Shown here: in pieces, positions 16,449 through 25,754 of the stretch | How the letters are laid out: every line of letters begins with the position of its first letter | How positions within the stretch are numbered: the stretch's first letter is position 1 | Origin: Candidatus Obscuribacterales bacterium | GTDB lineage: Bacteria; Cyanobacteriota; Vampirovibrionia; Obscuribacterales; Obscuribacteraceae | NCBI GenBank assembly: GCA_021732565.1 | Contig: JAKFUT010000294.1 | Coordinates: 1 to 37,267, forward strand | Direction of reading: 5' to 3' | Length of the DNA stretch: 37,267 bases | Position numbers and translations under genes: made by a program | The notes under the pieces: model-generated | Seen by the model: only the letters and a program-made list of their open reading frames with translations | The model's database searches: none | Told to the model about the DNA's origin: nothing

Positions 16449-18998
16449 TTAGGAGTGTTGCTTGCCCTTTTCACTACTCACACTCAACATGGCGTCAGAC
16501 TGAATGTATTCTTGCACTTCAATTTGAACCGGCTCGATTTTCCAAATGTCTCGACAATATTCGGCCACTGAGCGGTCGGACGAGAAATCTCCCATTCTTG
16601 TGCAATTCAAAATAGAAGCTGAGGTCCATTTTTCGATATCGCGGTAATCAGCAGCTACCCTATCCTGGCAATCGATGTAAGACTGGTAGTCCGCCAGCAG
16701 CATGAAATCATCGCGAGAGAGTAATGACTCGACCAAAGGGCGGAACAAGTCTTGATCACCACTAGAGAATGTTCCGGAAGCAATCTGATCCATCACCTCT
16801 TTAAGATGCGTATTCGTCCGGTAAATATCGTAAGGATGATACCCGTTTCGTTTCAGGTCTTGAACTTCAGGCGTAGTCAGTCCGAACAGGTAGAAGTTAT
16901 CTTCCCCGACGTCTTCACGAATTTCGATATTGGCACCATCCAGAGTGCCAATCGTCAATGCACCATTCAGCGCAAATTTCATGTTCCCTGTTCCTGAAGC
17001 CTCCTTGCCCGCCGTGGAAATCTGCTCAGACAGTTCTGCACCGGGATAAATATGTTGAGCAAGCTTGACGCTAAAGTCCGGCAAGAAAACGACCTTGAGA
17101 CGATCAGCTACATCTGAGTCATTGTTTACGACTTCCGCGACTGAATTGATCAGCTTAATGATTAGCTTAGCCATGACATAACCAGGCGCAGCTTTACCGG
17201 CAAAAATACAAGTACGCGGTGTCAAGTCGATGCCTGGATTCGCCTTAATACGGTTGTAGAGTGTTATGACATGCAGCACATTGAGATGGTGCCGTTTGTA
17301 CTCATGAATACGCTTTGCTTGAACATCAAATAGAGAGGCAGGATCGACAACCACACCACAACGATCTTTGATGATTTGCGCAAGGATATTTTTGCGAGTT
17401 CGTTTTATTTGTCTCCACTGTTCGCGAAATTCTCCCGAATTGAGAGATCCTTCTAATTTCACCAGTTGATCAAGATCGCGCGGCCAATCATCTCCAATGG
17501 TGCTCGTAATCAAGGAACTCAATTGCGGATTGCTTACACACATGAATCGACGAGGAGTGACGCCGTTGGTTTTGTTATTGAATTTTTCCGGCGTTATGTA
17601 ATAGAAATCGCGCAGCACGTCCTGCTTCATCAGCTCGGTATGAAGATGCGCCACTCCGTTAATTGAGTGGCTACCACAAGCGGCAAGATGCGCCATGCGA
17701 ATGTATTTTTCGCCAGACTCGTCAATAAGCGAAAGTCGTGAGATCAGTTCCTCATCATTGGGAAATCTCTTGCGCACATCGTCAAGGAATCGGCCGTTAA
17801 TTTCGAAGATTATTTCCATATGGCGCGGAAGAAGTTCACGGAAAAGAGCCAGAGGCCAACGTTCCAAGGCTTCGGGCAATAGAGTGTGATTGGTATAGGC
17901 AAATGTCGCTGTACACATTGACCATGCAGTTTCCCAATCAATTCCGTGGAGGTCGATAAGCAAACGCATCAACTCAGCGACAGCGACAGAAGGGTGCGTG
18001 TCATTGAGCTGTACGGCAAACTTCTTGTGGAAGGTTTCGATACTGTCTCCCTCAAACAAGTGAATGCGTATCATGTCTTGCAGCGAGCACGATACGAAGA
18101 AATACTGTTGCTCCAGTCGCAAACGCTTTCCCTGGGAAAGATTGTCGTTCGGATAAAGCACCTTAGACACGTTTTCAGATACGACCTTGTCGCCCACAGC
18201 GCCCAAATAATCGCCGGCATTGAATGCCTGGAAATCGAATACCTCGGGCGACTCTGCCTTCCAAAGCCTCAAAGTATTGGCTGTGTTGGTTTTGTAGCCC
18301 GGCACCGGAACGTCGTACGGCACGCCATTTATTAGCCGTTCCGGGTACCAATTTACACGGTAGCTGCCTTTATCATCGTGATACCCCTGCGTGTAACCGC
18401 CAAGTTTGACTTGCACATCGCCCTCAAGCCGGGGAATTTCCCAAGGATTTCCAAGACGTAACCACTTATCTGTGATTTCTCTTTGCCACCCGTCGCGAAT
18501 TTCCTGATCGAAGATGCCGAACTCATACCGTATGCCATAGCCCACTGCAGGAATGTTCAATGTAGCCAATGAGTCGAGGTAGCACGCAGCTAGTCGTCCC
18601 AATCCACCATTGCCAAGCCCGGGTTCTTCTTCTTCCTGCACCAGCTCATCGAAATCAAGACCAGATTCGGTGACAGCCTGTTTTATAGGCTCGTACAGAT
18701 TCATGTTGACCAGATTGTTCTCCAATTGCGGGCCCATCAGAAATTCGGCTGACAGGTACGCGACAATTCGCACATCTTTCTTCAGCATGTTCTCTCGTGA
18801 CGTGATCCATCGGCGCAACAACCGATCTCGAACTGTGTATGCCAACGCCATAAAGTAATCATGTTTGGTGGCGATCTCCGGAAACTTTCCCTGTATGTAA
18901 AACAGGTTGTCCGCCAGTGCTCTGCGCAGCGTCTCAATACTTGTGCCGGTGCGGTCGTCTTCTACCTGTACAATCGTTTCGATTTGAGTTGTGCCCAT
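16449..18998 (-). CDS. glgP: Glycogen/alpha-glucan phosphorylase
   Basis: An 849-residue GT35 phosphorylase, full family length. It releases glucose-1-phosphate from alpha-1,4-glucan with pyridoxal phosphate. The start has AAAGGA 6 bases before ATG. Landmarks in order: SAEFLMGPQLENNL, EEEPGLGNGGLGRLAACYLDS (active-site loop), the glucan-binding GYGIRYEFGIF, AVQLNDTHPSVAVAELMRLL, TNGVTPRRF, the RIHEYKRHHLN block, and the PLP site with K665 in KEASGTGNMKF followed by NGALTIGTLDGANIEI. All key residues are intact. It implies glycogen storage, common in Melainabacteria-type organisms living by fermentation or with periodic carbon supply. No other glycogen gene is adjacent; it stands alone between convergent kinases and an intergenic region. 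Confidence 0.97.
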   Translation of the reverse strand: MGTTQIETIVQVEDDRTGTSIETLRRALADNLFYIQGKFPEIATKHDYFMALAYTVRDRLLRRWITSRENMLKKDVRIVAYLSAEFLMGPQLENNLVNMNLYEPIKQAVTESGLDFDELVQEEEEPGLGNGGLGRLAACYLDSLATLNIPAVGYGIRYEFGIFDQEIRDGWQREITDKWLRLGNPWEIPRLEGDVQVKLGGYTQGYHDDKGSYRVNWYPERLINGVPYDVPVPGYKTNTANTLRLWKAESPEVFDFQAFNAGDYLGAVGDKVVSENVSKVLYPNDNLSQGKRLRLEQQYFFVSCSLQDMIRIHLFEGDSIETFHKKFAVQLNDTHPSVAVAELMRLLIDLHGIDWETAWSMCTATFAYTNHTLLPEALERWPLALFRELLPRHMEIIFEINGRFLDDVRKRFPNDEELISRLSLIDESGEKYIRMAHLAACGSHSINGVAHLHTELMKQDVLRDFYYITPEKFNNKTNGVTPRRFMCVSNPQLSSLITSTIGDDWPRDLDQLVKLEGSLNSGEFREQWRQIKRTRKNILAQIIKDRCGVVVDPASLFDVQAKRIHEYKRHHLNVLHVITLYNRIKANPGIDLTPRTCIFAGKAAPGYVMAKLIIKLINSVAEVVNNDSDVADRLKVVFLPDFSVKLAQHIYPGAELSEQISTAGKEASGTGNMKFALNGALTIGTLDGANIEIREDVGEDNFYLFGLTTPEVQDLKRNGYHPYDIYRTNTHLKEVMDQIASGTFSSGDQDLFRPLVESLLSRDDFMLLADYQSYIDCQDRVAADYRDIEKWTSASILNCTRMGDFSSDRSVAEYCRDIWKIEPVQIEVQEYIQSDAMLSVSSEKGKQHS

Positions 18999-19495
18999 GA
19001 CAGTTCCTTTATGTGAGATAGCGTTATTTGAGAGCGCCTGCAGCCATGGCCATGTTCAGTACGGCCATTTCCAGTTTCGGATTTCCGGCATGTCTTCACC
19101 ATGCTGTCTAATGTAATACTTAGTCAAAGGTTTCCGCTCTGCTACCGCGTTTATTCCGGCTGGCATTTGGCTTACCTCAAAAGCAATGTTTGTAATTATA
19201 GACTTCATGGCATCTTGAGAGCATCACGAAATCCGCTGATGGTGGCGCATGGCCGGTTGGACCAGTGCCATCAACCCTTAGGCGAGCTAAATTACGCCTA
19301 CCTTTGCAACGCAGATCCGACAGTCCCTCTGAGTCGACCGGTCGATCCCGTGAACAGGAGCATGGATGTCCTCAGGAGACTACATCGCAACTTGATGGAA
19401 ATGTGGTGTATCCGGGTTTACGACACGTTGCAAAGAGGCATAAAGTCTGAAGGTGCACGGACCTCTGATCTTCATCGGTCCAAAGGGTAGGTACG
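18999..19495. other. Intergenic region, no supported gene
   Basis: About 500 bases between divergent glgP and the small disordered-protein gene; promoters for both should be here, but no box pair stands out. A 129-codon plus-strand frame (19101-19490) has no ribosome site and no recognisable product. A 6-bp inverted repeat TAGGCG...CGCCTA is at about 19281-19302. Confidence 0.4.
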
Positions 19496-19999
19496 ATGAG
19501 CAATTTCACCATTCCAGAAGACGAAGAGTTCGAATTAGATAATCCACGAGACTCATCATCCCCCACAGGAGCCGGAAATATTCAGTCGGGCGCCCAGCGC
19601 GTGATTAGGCAGCAAGCTCAGGCGACATACGAACATCAAAGATTAAGCCAGACAACCAGTCAGGAAATGGCCGCACAATCCGACGAGGAGGAGTACCCTG
19701 AGTGGCAACCTGCCGCCAAAATCGAGTCCAAGTTCAACCATGGAGAGCTGTCTTCCATCAAAGGAAGCAAGCAAGCGTCATCTTTGTCTGGTGGAAGATC
19801 GCAGGATAGCAAGCGCATTAGCATTTCATCGAGTGGTTCGTCAGGCGTGGTGACGCCCAATCAAACCGACTCCACCAAACTGGGTCGCGAGACAGTGTCA
19901 GCCATTAGAGCCCTGGCCGAAGCTCAACAACAATCTGAGGCGAAACCGGAATCAGAGGGTTTCCTGTCTAAGTTGAAGAAACTTTTGAAAATGCCCTGA
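19496..19999 (+). CDS. Small acidic, disordered protein of unknown function
   Basis: A 167-residue product with an ATG preceded by GGTAGG 4 bases away. It has no signal peptide or membrane helix. The N-terminal 80 residues are acidic (PEDEEFELDNPRDSSS), the middle is Ser/Gly-rich (KRISISSSGSSGVVT), the C-terminal third is a likely helix with Gln/Glu (AIRALAEAQQQSEAKPES), and it ends in a short basic amphipathic helix GFLSKLKKLLKMP that could touch membrane or a partner. The Ser-rich stretch next to basic residues is a plausible target for the Ser/Thr kinases encoded nearby, but that is a guess. Not recognised as any family. Confidence 0.6.
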   Translation: MSNFTIPEDEEFELDNPRDSSSPTGAGNIQSGAQRVIRQQAQATYEHQRLSQTTSQEMAAQSDEEEYPEWQPAAKIESKFNHGELSSIKGSKQASSLSGGRSQDSKRISISSSGSSGVVTPNQTDSTKLGRETVSAIRALAEAQQQSEAKPESEGFLSKLKKLLKMP

Positions 20000-20237
20000 T
20001 TAATGCCCGATTTCCAGTTTGCCATTAAGGCAGGTCCGTATACAAAACTCAACGGGATTAATCAGCTGGCAGCGATTGACCCGACTGACTGAGCCTATTG
20101 ATTGATTTGACAGTCCAATCTTGTCGGATGTTCACCAGTAGAATCCGCTCGACTTCAACCATAGGACGTCTCGTGGATACTCCTGCCAGTCAAATTTGTC
20201 CAAGTTCGGATTTCTTGTTGGTGTTGTGTCATACGAT

Positions 20238-21740
20238 TTAGTTGGCTGGTGCGGAGTAGATATCCACATCAGGACCTCTCCACTGAGAGTAGCAAGCCGG
20301 ATGCTGGTTGTGTCCCTTTTTCTGTGCTTCTGCAGCGGTTTCTTGTCCGGCATTTTGGAACGCGACTTTCAGCATATGATCTTTGCGCCAGCCCTTAATC
20401 AGACACGTTGTGAACAAGCCTGCAACCGGTGCGTTATTCGAATCTACTATCGGCAAAGCTTCTTCATCGGGCAAGCACGAACTGACAATGATGTGGCCAC
20501 GCCCGGTCAATAGCCCCCTCAAGTCGTCTTCTGGCCTCGTGAGCTTCCGCGAGTTGGCAGAGTGACAGGTATCAACCAAAACGACAATACGCTCGCTGCG
20601 GATGTTCGATTTGATTTGGCTACTCAAGTCCTGCATGCGGATTCCTGTACCGCCAACGTCGTTCCAATCGAAATCATAAGTGACAATATAGTTCTCGCCG
20701 CTGTCGGTCTTGTCTGTGCCATGACTTGAGAAGGACAGTAATACCAGATCGCCCTGTTTAATGCGGGGAGATAGATCTGCAAGAGTTCGCATGATGTTTT
20801 GCTTTGTGGCGCCGGAATCGGTCAACGTAATTACGTGGTCGGGTTGAAATCCGGCTTCCTTGGTCAAGAACGCAGACATATTCTTCACGTCACCGGTGCA
20901 ACCAGTGGAGGCTCCTTGTATATGAGCGAACTTATCGATGCCGACCAAAACCGCCCATTTCGCTGTTACTGGCTGGTCTCCGTCGCCGGATTTTCCAGCG
21001 TGAGTCAATTCAAAATTCAGTCTCAGATTGTTGGAGTCGCTATTTCGGACATACACAAATGGGTCTTGATTATTGTCATTACCTAAGACAGTTGTATTAC
21101 CAACCTGCTCAGGGTGACCTGTCAATGTGGACGGAACAATGGTGGCGACATTATTCGGTTGATCAGGTTGCAAATGCAGATCTCGCTCCTCAAGTCGCTC
21201 TCGAGAGAGAATAAGCATCAAGGTTTCACTGCCAGGTTTATTGTCGAAGGTGATCAGTCCCTTCTTGGGTATCAAGCATTCTTGCCCCGGTTCCAGTCGA
21301 TTATCTTCTCCCCCTATCGGTGGATACAAACTTGCAATCTCTCCTGTACTTCCTTGTTTGCACTTGATGTATAGATAGTACGCCATGTTTGACTTGACAC
21401 GTAATCTGATGGAGTCGCCGCTGACAAATTCCTCCTTGTTGGTGACGAGACGAGGCTGGCAGCCAGGACGATTCAGTTCAATGGCGTAAGCCAGCGAAAG
21501 TGCTTTCGCCTCAGCTTGCGGATCTTTTAGTTCCTGATAGAAGAGATCTCGTGGATTCACGGACGCGATCGGCGCGTCAGCGCTGGTGGCTCGATTAGCA
21601 GCCGGTTGATCTGACTTTGTTCGATCGGATTTCTCACTGGTTGAAGTCGAGCAGCCCGATATGAACGGTGAAAAACAAAGTACTCCAATCAGCAGTGCAA
21701 ATCTGACTTTGCAAGCGCACATTGATAAAGATTTAGGCAT
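20238..21740 (-). CDS. Caspase-like (peptidase C14) lipoprotein with N-terminal DUF4384 domain
   Basis: A 500-residue protein. The ATG at 21740 is chosen because it gives a lipoprotein signal (KVRFALLIGVLCFSPFISGC, lipobox ISGC); the open frame goes 30 codons further up without purpose. Residues ~60-200 contain the motif PRDLFYQELKDP and then a DUF4384 pattern: FVSGDSIRLRVKS, YYLYIKCKQGSTGEIASLYPP, EDNRLEPGQECLIP. Residues ~275-490 are a caspase/metacaspase p20-like fold: WAVLVGIDKF, the catalytic H340 in SFSSHGTD, and C392 in VLVDTCHSA. Both catalytic residues are intact. Such proteases cleave after Arg/Lys or Asp; specificity is not readable. It is predicted to be anchored outside the cytoplasmic membrane. 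It is divergent to the M4 peptidase gene, which carries the same N-terminal module; see findings. Confidence 0.88.
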   Translation of the reverse strand: MPKSLSMCACKVRFALLIGVLCFSPFISGCSTSTSEKSDRTKSDQPAANRATSADAPIASVNPRDLFYQELKDPQAEAKALSLAYAIELNRPGCQPRLVTNKEEFVSGDSIRLRVKSNMAYYLYIKCKQGSTGEIASLYPPIGGEDNRLEPGQECLIPKKGLITFDNKPGSETLMLILSRERLEERDLHLQPDQPNNVATIVPSTLTGHPEQVGNTTVLGNDNNQDPFVYVRNSDSNNLRLNFELTHAGKSGDGDQPVTAKWAVLVGIDKFAHIQGASTGCTGDVKNMSAFLTKEAGFQPDHVITLTDSGATKQNIMRTLADLSPRIKQGDLVLLSFSSHGTDKTDSGENYIVTYDFDWNDVGGTGIRMQDLSSQIKSNIRSERIVVLVDTCHSANSRKLTRPEDDLRGLLTGRGHIIVSSCLPDEEALPIVDSNNAPVAGLFTTCLIKGWRKDHMLKVAFQNAGQETAAEAQKKGHNQHPACYSQWRGPDVDIYSAPAN

Positions 21741-22306
21741 AGTTATTTCCGGGTTTGCAACCATCATCTGATATGAATCAATTCGACATCGACACTGCTT
21801 GATCTCTATTCGTGTTGATTTACATGTCAACGAATCGCCTTACCTGACTCGTCTGAGGTTCGACCTTGGCAATGATGGTGACATAACATGTATGGTGTGA
21901 CCTTGATTGACTTATGCCGGTTTGCCGACGAAAATTGGTCTGCAGGATCAACTTCTATGTGCCCGATTTGGGGTTCAAAACCATGCTTCGAAAGTTTTTC
22001 CGGTGCATTCTCCTCATTACATCGCACGTTTTCATTGGTCTTCGAAGACCGCAATAGCGACCAACCAAACATCAGTGAAGATTCGGAATCGTTCGATTAT
22101 TAGATCATCTCGAATCCTTCAGTTATTAATAGTTGGCATTGAGGAAGGATACTTGTAGCTTGCAGGGCAATTTCCTCCAGTCGGCGATTGGATTCAAGAC
22201 TCACATGCTAATAAATCTATGTGGAAAAGCACCAAAGACCCGTCGATGAAATTGTTTCTTGTCTTTGCGGTACAAACACATACGAGAATTTTGTCGGAGA
22301 AAATAC
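21741..22306. other. Shared divergent upstream region of the two peptidase genes
   Basis: About 565 bases between the starts of the caspase-like and M4 peptidase genes, hence likely to hold both promoters. I see no certain -35/-10 pair, no repeat and no supported small gene; frames at 21888-22158 overlap each other in different phases and lack ribosome sites. Confidence 0.5.
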
Positions 22307-24136
22307 ATGCTCTCACCCGGTAAACGATTAACGTCGGCGTTGATTTGGGTCCTGCTTACTCTCTGTGCAGTCTTTCTGTGTTATGTGACTGCAGAAGCAG
22401 GGAACGCCACTCCAAGAGATATGTTCTATCAGGAACTCAAAGATCCCAACACCGAACATGGCACCGCAGTAGCCTACTGTATTGAGCTGCATCGACCAAA
22501 CACTCCGATCGTTCTATGTAATAACCGCTTCCCTTTTCAGAGCGGCGACGGGATACGGCTTCATCTGCGCTGCGCGCGCTCGGTTCAGGCCTATATTGTG
22601 TTGGTAGGAAGTTCGGGGCGGAAATCGATTCTATATCCACCGGCCGATTCAGCAGAGGATAACAGACTGGCTGCCGGAAAAGAGTATATTGTGCCGCCAC
22701 ATGGTCTAATCAAGTTCGATGACACTACCGGAACAGAGCGATTGTTTGTAGTGCTGGCAAATAATCCTCTCAATGTAGACCAACAATTGAGCACCGCCGA
22801 CGCCACCATCGATGATCGTGCTCTCACCGGCACTCCGCGGCACGTTGGAGACTATGAGGTCATGTCCAATGACAATGTCTACAAGCTTGGGGAGAAGGCA
22901 CCCGGAAACGGTTTGGTGTTTATAACTAATACTAATCCTGATCGACCAACAGTGGTTTCTCTTGTGCTCAAACATACGAGCGGCGAAGATCAAGTTTCCA
23001 CTGCATCGTCGCCGCAAGCAGAAACTCCAGCCCCTGTTGGATTTGTACCCCGATACATTCTCGAAAGGATGAAGCAACATAATCCCGGTGACAGGTCGCT
23101 GGACTCGACTTTGAATTACATGCAGCAATTGGAGAGATCATTTTCATCCAGCAGGGCGGTTTTTCCCCGAGCAACAGATGGGGGTTCCGTACGGGAACTG
23201 TATGATGCGGAGGGCAAACAGCTCAGTGATTCTCAGCTTCCGGGAACGAGGGTTCGCTTTGAGGGCGAAAAACCCACCGACAAGTTTGAGATTGATCAAA
23301 TCTACGATTTTACCGGAATGGTTCGAGATTTCTACTCTACTGTTCACAGCCGCAATTCCCTGGATGGCAAAGGAATGAAGTTCATTGCTACTGAAAATTT
23401 CGGTCAAAACTTCGGTAATGCTTACTGGACACCATTAAATCATCAGATGGTCTACGGTTCTCCGGGCGCAGATAGTGCCATGTCTACTGTAGTTCTTCTC
23501 GATGTAATCGGCCATGAAATTACGCACGGGGTCACTGAATTCGAAGCCGATTTAAAGTATGAAGGGCAATCTGGTGCGTTGAATGAGCACATCTCTGACG
23601 TTTTCGGGCAACTCATCAGACAATGGTCTGAAAAGAAGTCGGCCAAAGATGCTGACTGGTTGATCGGCAAGGGAATCTGGAAGCCTGGCATTAAAGGGGT
23701 TGCGATGCGCAATATGCTCCACCCTGGTACGGCTTTCGATGATCCAAGGATTGGAAAAGATACTCAACCCGCCCACATGAAAGACTACGCTAAATTACCA
23801 ATAGCTGCGCGTAGCGACTGGGGAGGGGTGCATGAAAACTGCGGAATCCCCAATCGAGCATTTGCGCTATTTGCGATCGATGTGGGCGGGAACGCATGGG
23901 AAAAGCCAGGCAAAATCTGGTATGCGGCCAGAGCCGCGGCGGGCTCCGCGGGTGGGGCTACAACGGGCGCCCGGGGCTGCTCTCCGAGCTTCGCCCAGTT
24001 CGCCTATTACACCGTCGAGAGCGCAAAGAAGTTAGGGTATAGCAAGGAAGTGCCAAAACTGGAGAAAGCATGGCAAGCTGTGGGGATAACGCCTTCCGCT
24101 ACGGAAACCGACACGCTTACTCCTCGTTCGCTGTGA
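22307..24136 (+). CDS. Protealysin-type M4 metallopeptidase with N-terminal DUF4384 domain
   Basis: A 609-residue secreted zinc protease. The ATG at 22307 has GGAG 8 bases before it and starts a signal peptide (LIWVLLTLCAVFLCYVTAEAG); the frame also extends to a TTG at 22259 with no ribosome site. Residues ~35-160 hold TPRDMFYQELKDPN and a DUF4384 pattern (FQSGDGIRLHLRC, AEDNRLAAGKEYIVP) homologous to the neighbouring caspase-like protein. Around residue 248 is PRYILERMKQHNPGD, the protealysin-type propeptide motif. The catalytic domain has zinc ligands and base H403-E404-x2-H407 (HEITH), E427 (ALNEHISDVFG) and proton donor H509 (GGVHENCGIPNRAF). All are intact. It should be made as a zymogen and cut protein outside the cell or periplasm. 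A DUF4384 domain on an M4 protease is unusual in my knowledge. Confidence 0.9.
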   Translation: MLSPGKRLTSALIWVLLTLCAVFLCYVTAEAGNATPRDMFYQELKDPNTEHGTAVAYCIELHRPNTPIVLCNNRFPFQSGDGIRLHLRCARSVQAYIVLVGSSGRKSILYPPADSAEDNRLAAGKEYIVPPHGLIKFDDTTGTERLFVVLANNPLNVDQQLSTADATIDDRALTGTPRHVGDYEVMSNDNVYKLGEKAPGNGLVFITNTNPDRPTVVSLVLKHTSGEDQVSTASSPQAETPAPVGFVPRYILERMKQHNPGDRSLDSTLNYMQQLERSFSSSRAVFPRATDGGSVRELYDAEGKQLSDSQLPGTRVRFEGEKPTDKFEIDQIYDFTGMVRDFYSTVHSRNSLDGKGMKFIATENFGQNFGNAYWTPLNHQMVYGSPGADSAMSTVVLLDVIGHEITHGVTEFEADLKYEGQSGALNEHISDVFGQLIRQWSEKKSAKDADWLIGKGIWKPGIKGVAMRNMLHPGTAFDDPRIGKDTQPAHMKDYAKLPIAARSDWGGVHENCGIPNRAFALFAIDVGGNAWEKPGKIWYAARAAAGSAGGATTGARGCSPSFAQFAYYTVESAKKLGYSKEVPKLEKAWQAVGITPSATETDTLTPRSL

Positions 24137-24170
24137 TTGGAAATGAGGAGCATCCTTGCAATACCCGGGC

Positions 24171-24250
24171 TCAATCCAACCGCAGGGCGATATGAAATCC
24201 CGTCATTGCTGCCACTTCAATGACACACGGTTGATCTTGGGTCCATATAG
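24171..24250 (+). repeat. Repeat A, copy 1
   Basis: An ~80-base direct repeat, nearly identical to 24572-24648; the last ~38 bases (from GCCACTTCAATG to CCATATAG) are the same in both. It starts 35 bases after the M4 peptidase stop. Confidence 0.85.
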
Positions 24251-24260
24251 TTGCGCATGA

Positions 24261-24412
24261 TCTTGTAGTCACGATGTCCCTCTTCTTCTAAATTCAGGTC
24301 GACCAGTGAACAAGTCAACCAGATGGATATTCCACCTATTGGATAGTAGACTAGTCGACAACACGACCGCACGGACATACAATTATGCGAACATACGACT
24401 TCTACGTCGTAA
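24261..24412 (+). repeat. Repeat B, copy 1
   Basis: A 152-base unit directly followed by a second 146-base copy. The core GTGAACAAGTCAACCAGATG and the following ATATTCCACCTATT are identical in both. It contains GTCGACAACACGAC at 24354-24367, and ends in a small ACGAC...GTCGT hairpin whose loop differs between copies. Confidence 0.85.
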
Positions 24413-24558
24413 TCTTGTAGCGTCCCTCTTCTGTTCATTGGTCGATCAGTGAACAAGTCAACCAGATGGATATTCCACCTATTAAATAGTAGACTTGTCG
24501 ACAATACGACGATACGGACATACAATTATGTGAACATACGACTTCCCGTTCGTCGTAA
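24413..24558 (+). repeat. Repeat B, copy 2
   Basis: Tandem copy of the preceding unit, with GTCGACAATACGAC at 24497-24510 and the same terminal ACGAC...GTCGT stem with a longer loop. A decayed third copy of the last ~50 bases is visible near 24768-24815 (ACAATACAAACATACGAACA). Length differences between copies are not multiples of three, arguing against coding. Confidence 0.85.
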
Positions 24559-24571
24559 ATTATTCGATTCC

Positions 24572-24648
24572 TCAATCCAACCAGGGGCGATATGATCCCG
24601 TCATTGCCGCCACTTCAATGACACACGGTTGATCTTGGGTCCATATAG
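24572..24648 (+). repeat. Repeat A, copy 2
   Basis: Direct repeat of 24171-24250 with three bases missing in the first half. Together with the B copies it gives the order A-B-B-A, then the partial B. Confidence 0.85.
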
Positions 24649-25073
24649 CTCACAGTCTGGAAGAACTAGAAAACCAGTCTCTTCAGAATGGGCTAGCACC
24701 ATCGCCTTAGTCAACTTTTGATGAGGTTGCCAGCCCTGGTCAACAGTCATCCCTCTGCAAACCGGTTAACAATACAAACATACGAACATAGGACTTGCCT
24801 TTCTTTCGTAATAAATTTCATTGAAGTAGCCTTTCCTCTTTCTCACCAGCACTACCCACGAACAGAATGTCTAGATTGGTAAACCGAAAACTCATGCAAC
24901 TTGCTTCCACATCACCGTCCGACAAGTGGTGAAGCGTTATTGGCAAGTAAAAGATCTGCAATGGCATTTGGCGCAATGGCCAACTCGCACTAACTTGTTT
25001 GCTTAATTGGAACGTGTCCGACAATAGTTGAGGTACACGTGCTAAATTTGGAGCGATTCGAGCTGGCATTGAT

Positions 25074-25754
25074 ATGGCAAAAATACTTCTTGTCGAAGAC
25101 GATGATGATCTCGCGTTCGCTATTCAGGACGTGCTCCAATTCGAGCATTATGTAGTCGACCGCGTCGGAACCGCTGACGATGCTGATTACAAACTTAACA
25201 CAGCGGAATATGATGTCATAGTAATGGATGTGACGTTGCCCGGACAGCTTACAGGGCTTGACTTGTGCACTCGCTACCGCTCGAAAGGCGGTACTACGCC
25301 CGTTATTTTCTTGACCGGTCATGATCGACTGCAGGACAAGGAACGTGGCTTTCTCGCAGGCGGCGACGACTACTTGACTAAGCCGTTCCATTTTAAAGAG
25401 CTCCTGTGGCGTGTAAAGGCTTTGCTAAAAAGAGGCACCGCGCCTGGTGCAACAAATGATCGTCTGATCTATAAAGATATGGTTCTCGACTTGCCGGCGT
25501 TCAGCCTGACCCGAGACGGAACCGAAATCCGATTAACCAAGCAAGAATTTGCATTGCTTGAGGTGTTCATGCGTAATCCCGGTAAAGTCTTGTCACCAGA
25601 TTTCCTCTTACGGCGCGTTTGGTCAGACGAACAGGATCGCTCGCTGGAAGCATTGAGATCTTTGATGAAAAAATTGCGGCAAAAAATCGATACTGAGCCC
25701 AAGAAGTCCATCATTCAAAATCTTCACGGAATCGGATACAGACTGGGTGACTGA
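25074..25754 (+). CDS. OmpR/PhoB-family response regulator, orphan
   Basis: A 226-residue two-component regulator. Residues 1-120 form the receiver: acidic pocket E8-D9-D10, phospho-acceptor D52 (VIVMDVTLPG), Thr in VIFLTGHD and Lys in DDYLTKPF, all intact. Residues ~130-226 form the OmpR-type winged helix (LTKQEFALLEVFMRNPGKVL, then SLEALRSLMKKLRQKID and IQNLHGIGYRLGD). It should bind DNA as a phosphorylated dimer. No histidine kinase is encoded next to it, so its partner lies elsewhere. The ribosome site before the ATG is weak (GAGCTGG, 9 bases away). It lies ~250 bases downstream of the A/B repeat cluster. Confidence 0.95.
   Translation: MAKILLVEDDDDLAFAIQDVLQFEHYVVDRVGTADDADYKLNTAEYDVIVMDVTLPGQLTGLDLCTRYRSKGGTTPVIFLTGHDRLQDKERGFLAGGDDYLTKPFHFKELLWRVKALLKRGTAPGATNDRLIYKDMVLDLPAFSLTRDGTEIRLTKQEFALLEVFMRNPGKVLSPDFLLRRVWSDEQDRSLEALRSLMKKLRQKIDTEPKKSIIQNLHGIGYRLGD

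Noticed and set aside
19101..19490. 129-codon plus-strand gene upstream of the disordered protein
   Set aside because: No ribosome site, no domain pattern, unusual residue mix; likely chance opening.
24217..24525. 102-codon minus-strand frame over repeats B
   Set aside because: The two B copies differ in length by a non-multiple of three, so the frame reads the copies in different phases; no ribosome site.
24171..24648. CRISPR array
   Set aside because: The repeats are 80-150 bases, not 25-40, are adjacent or irregularly spaced, and no cas gene is present.
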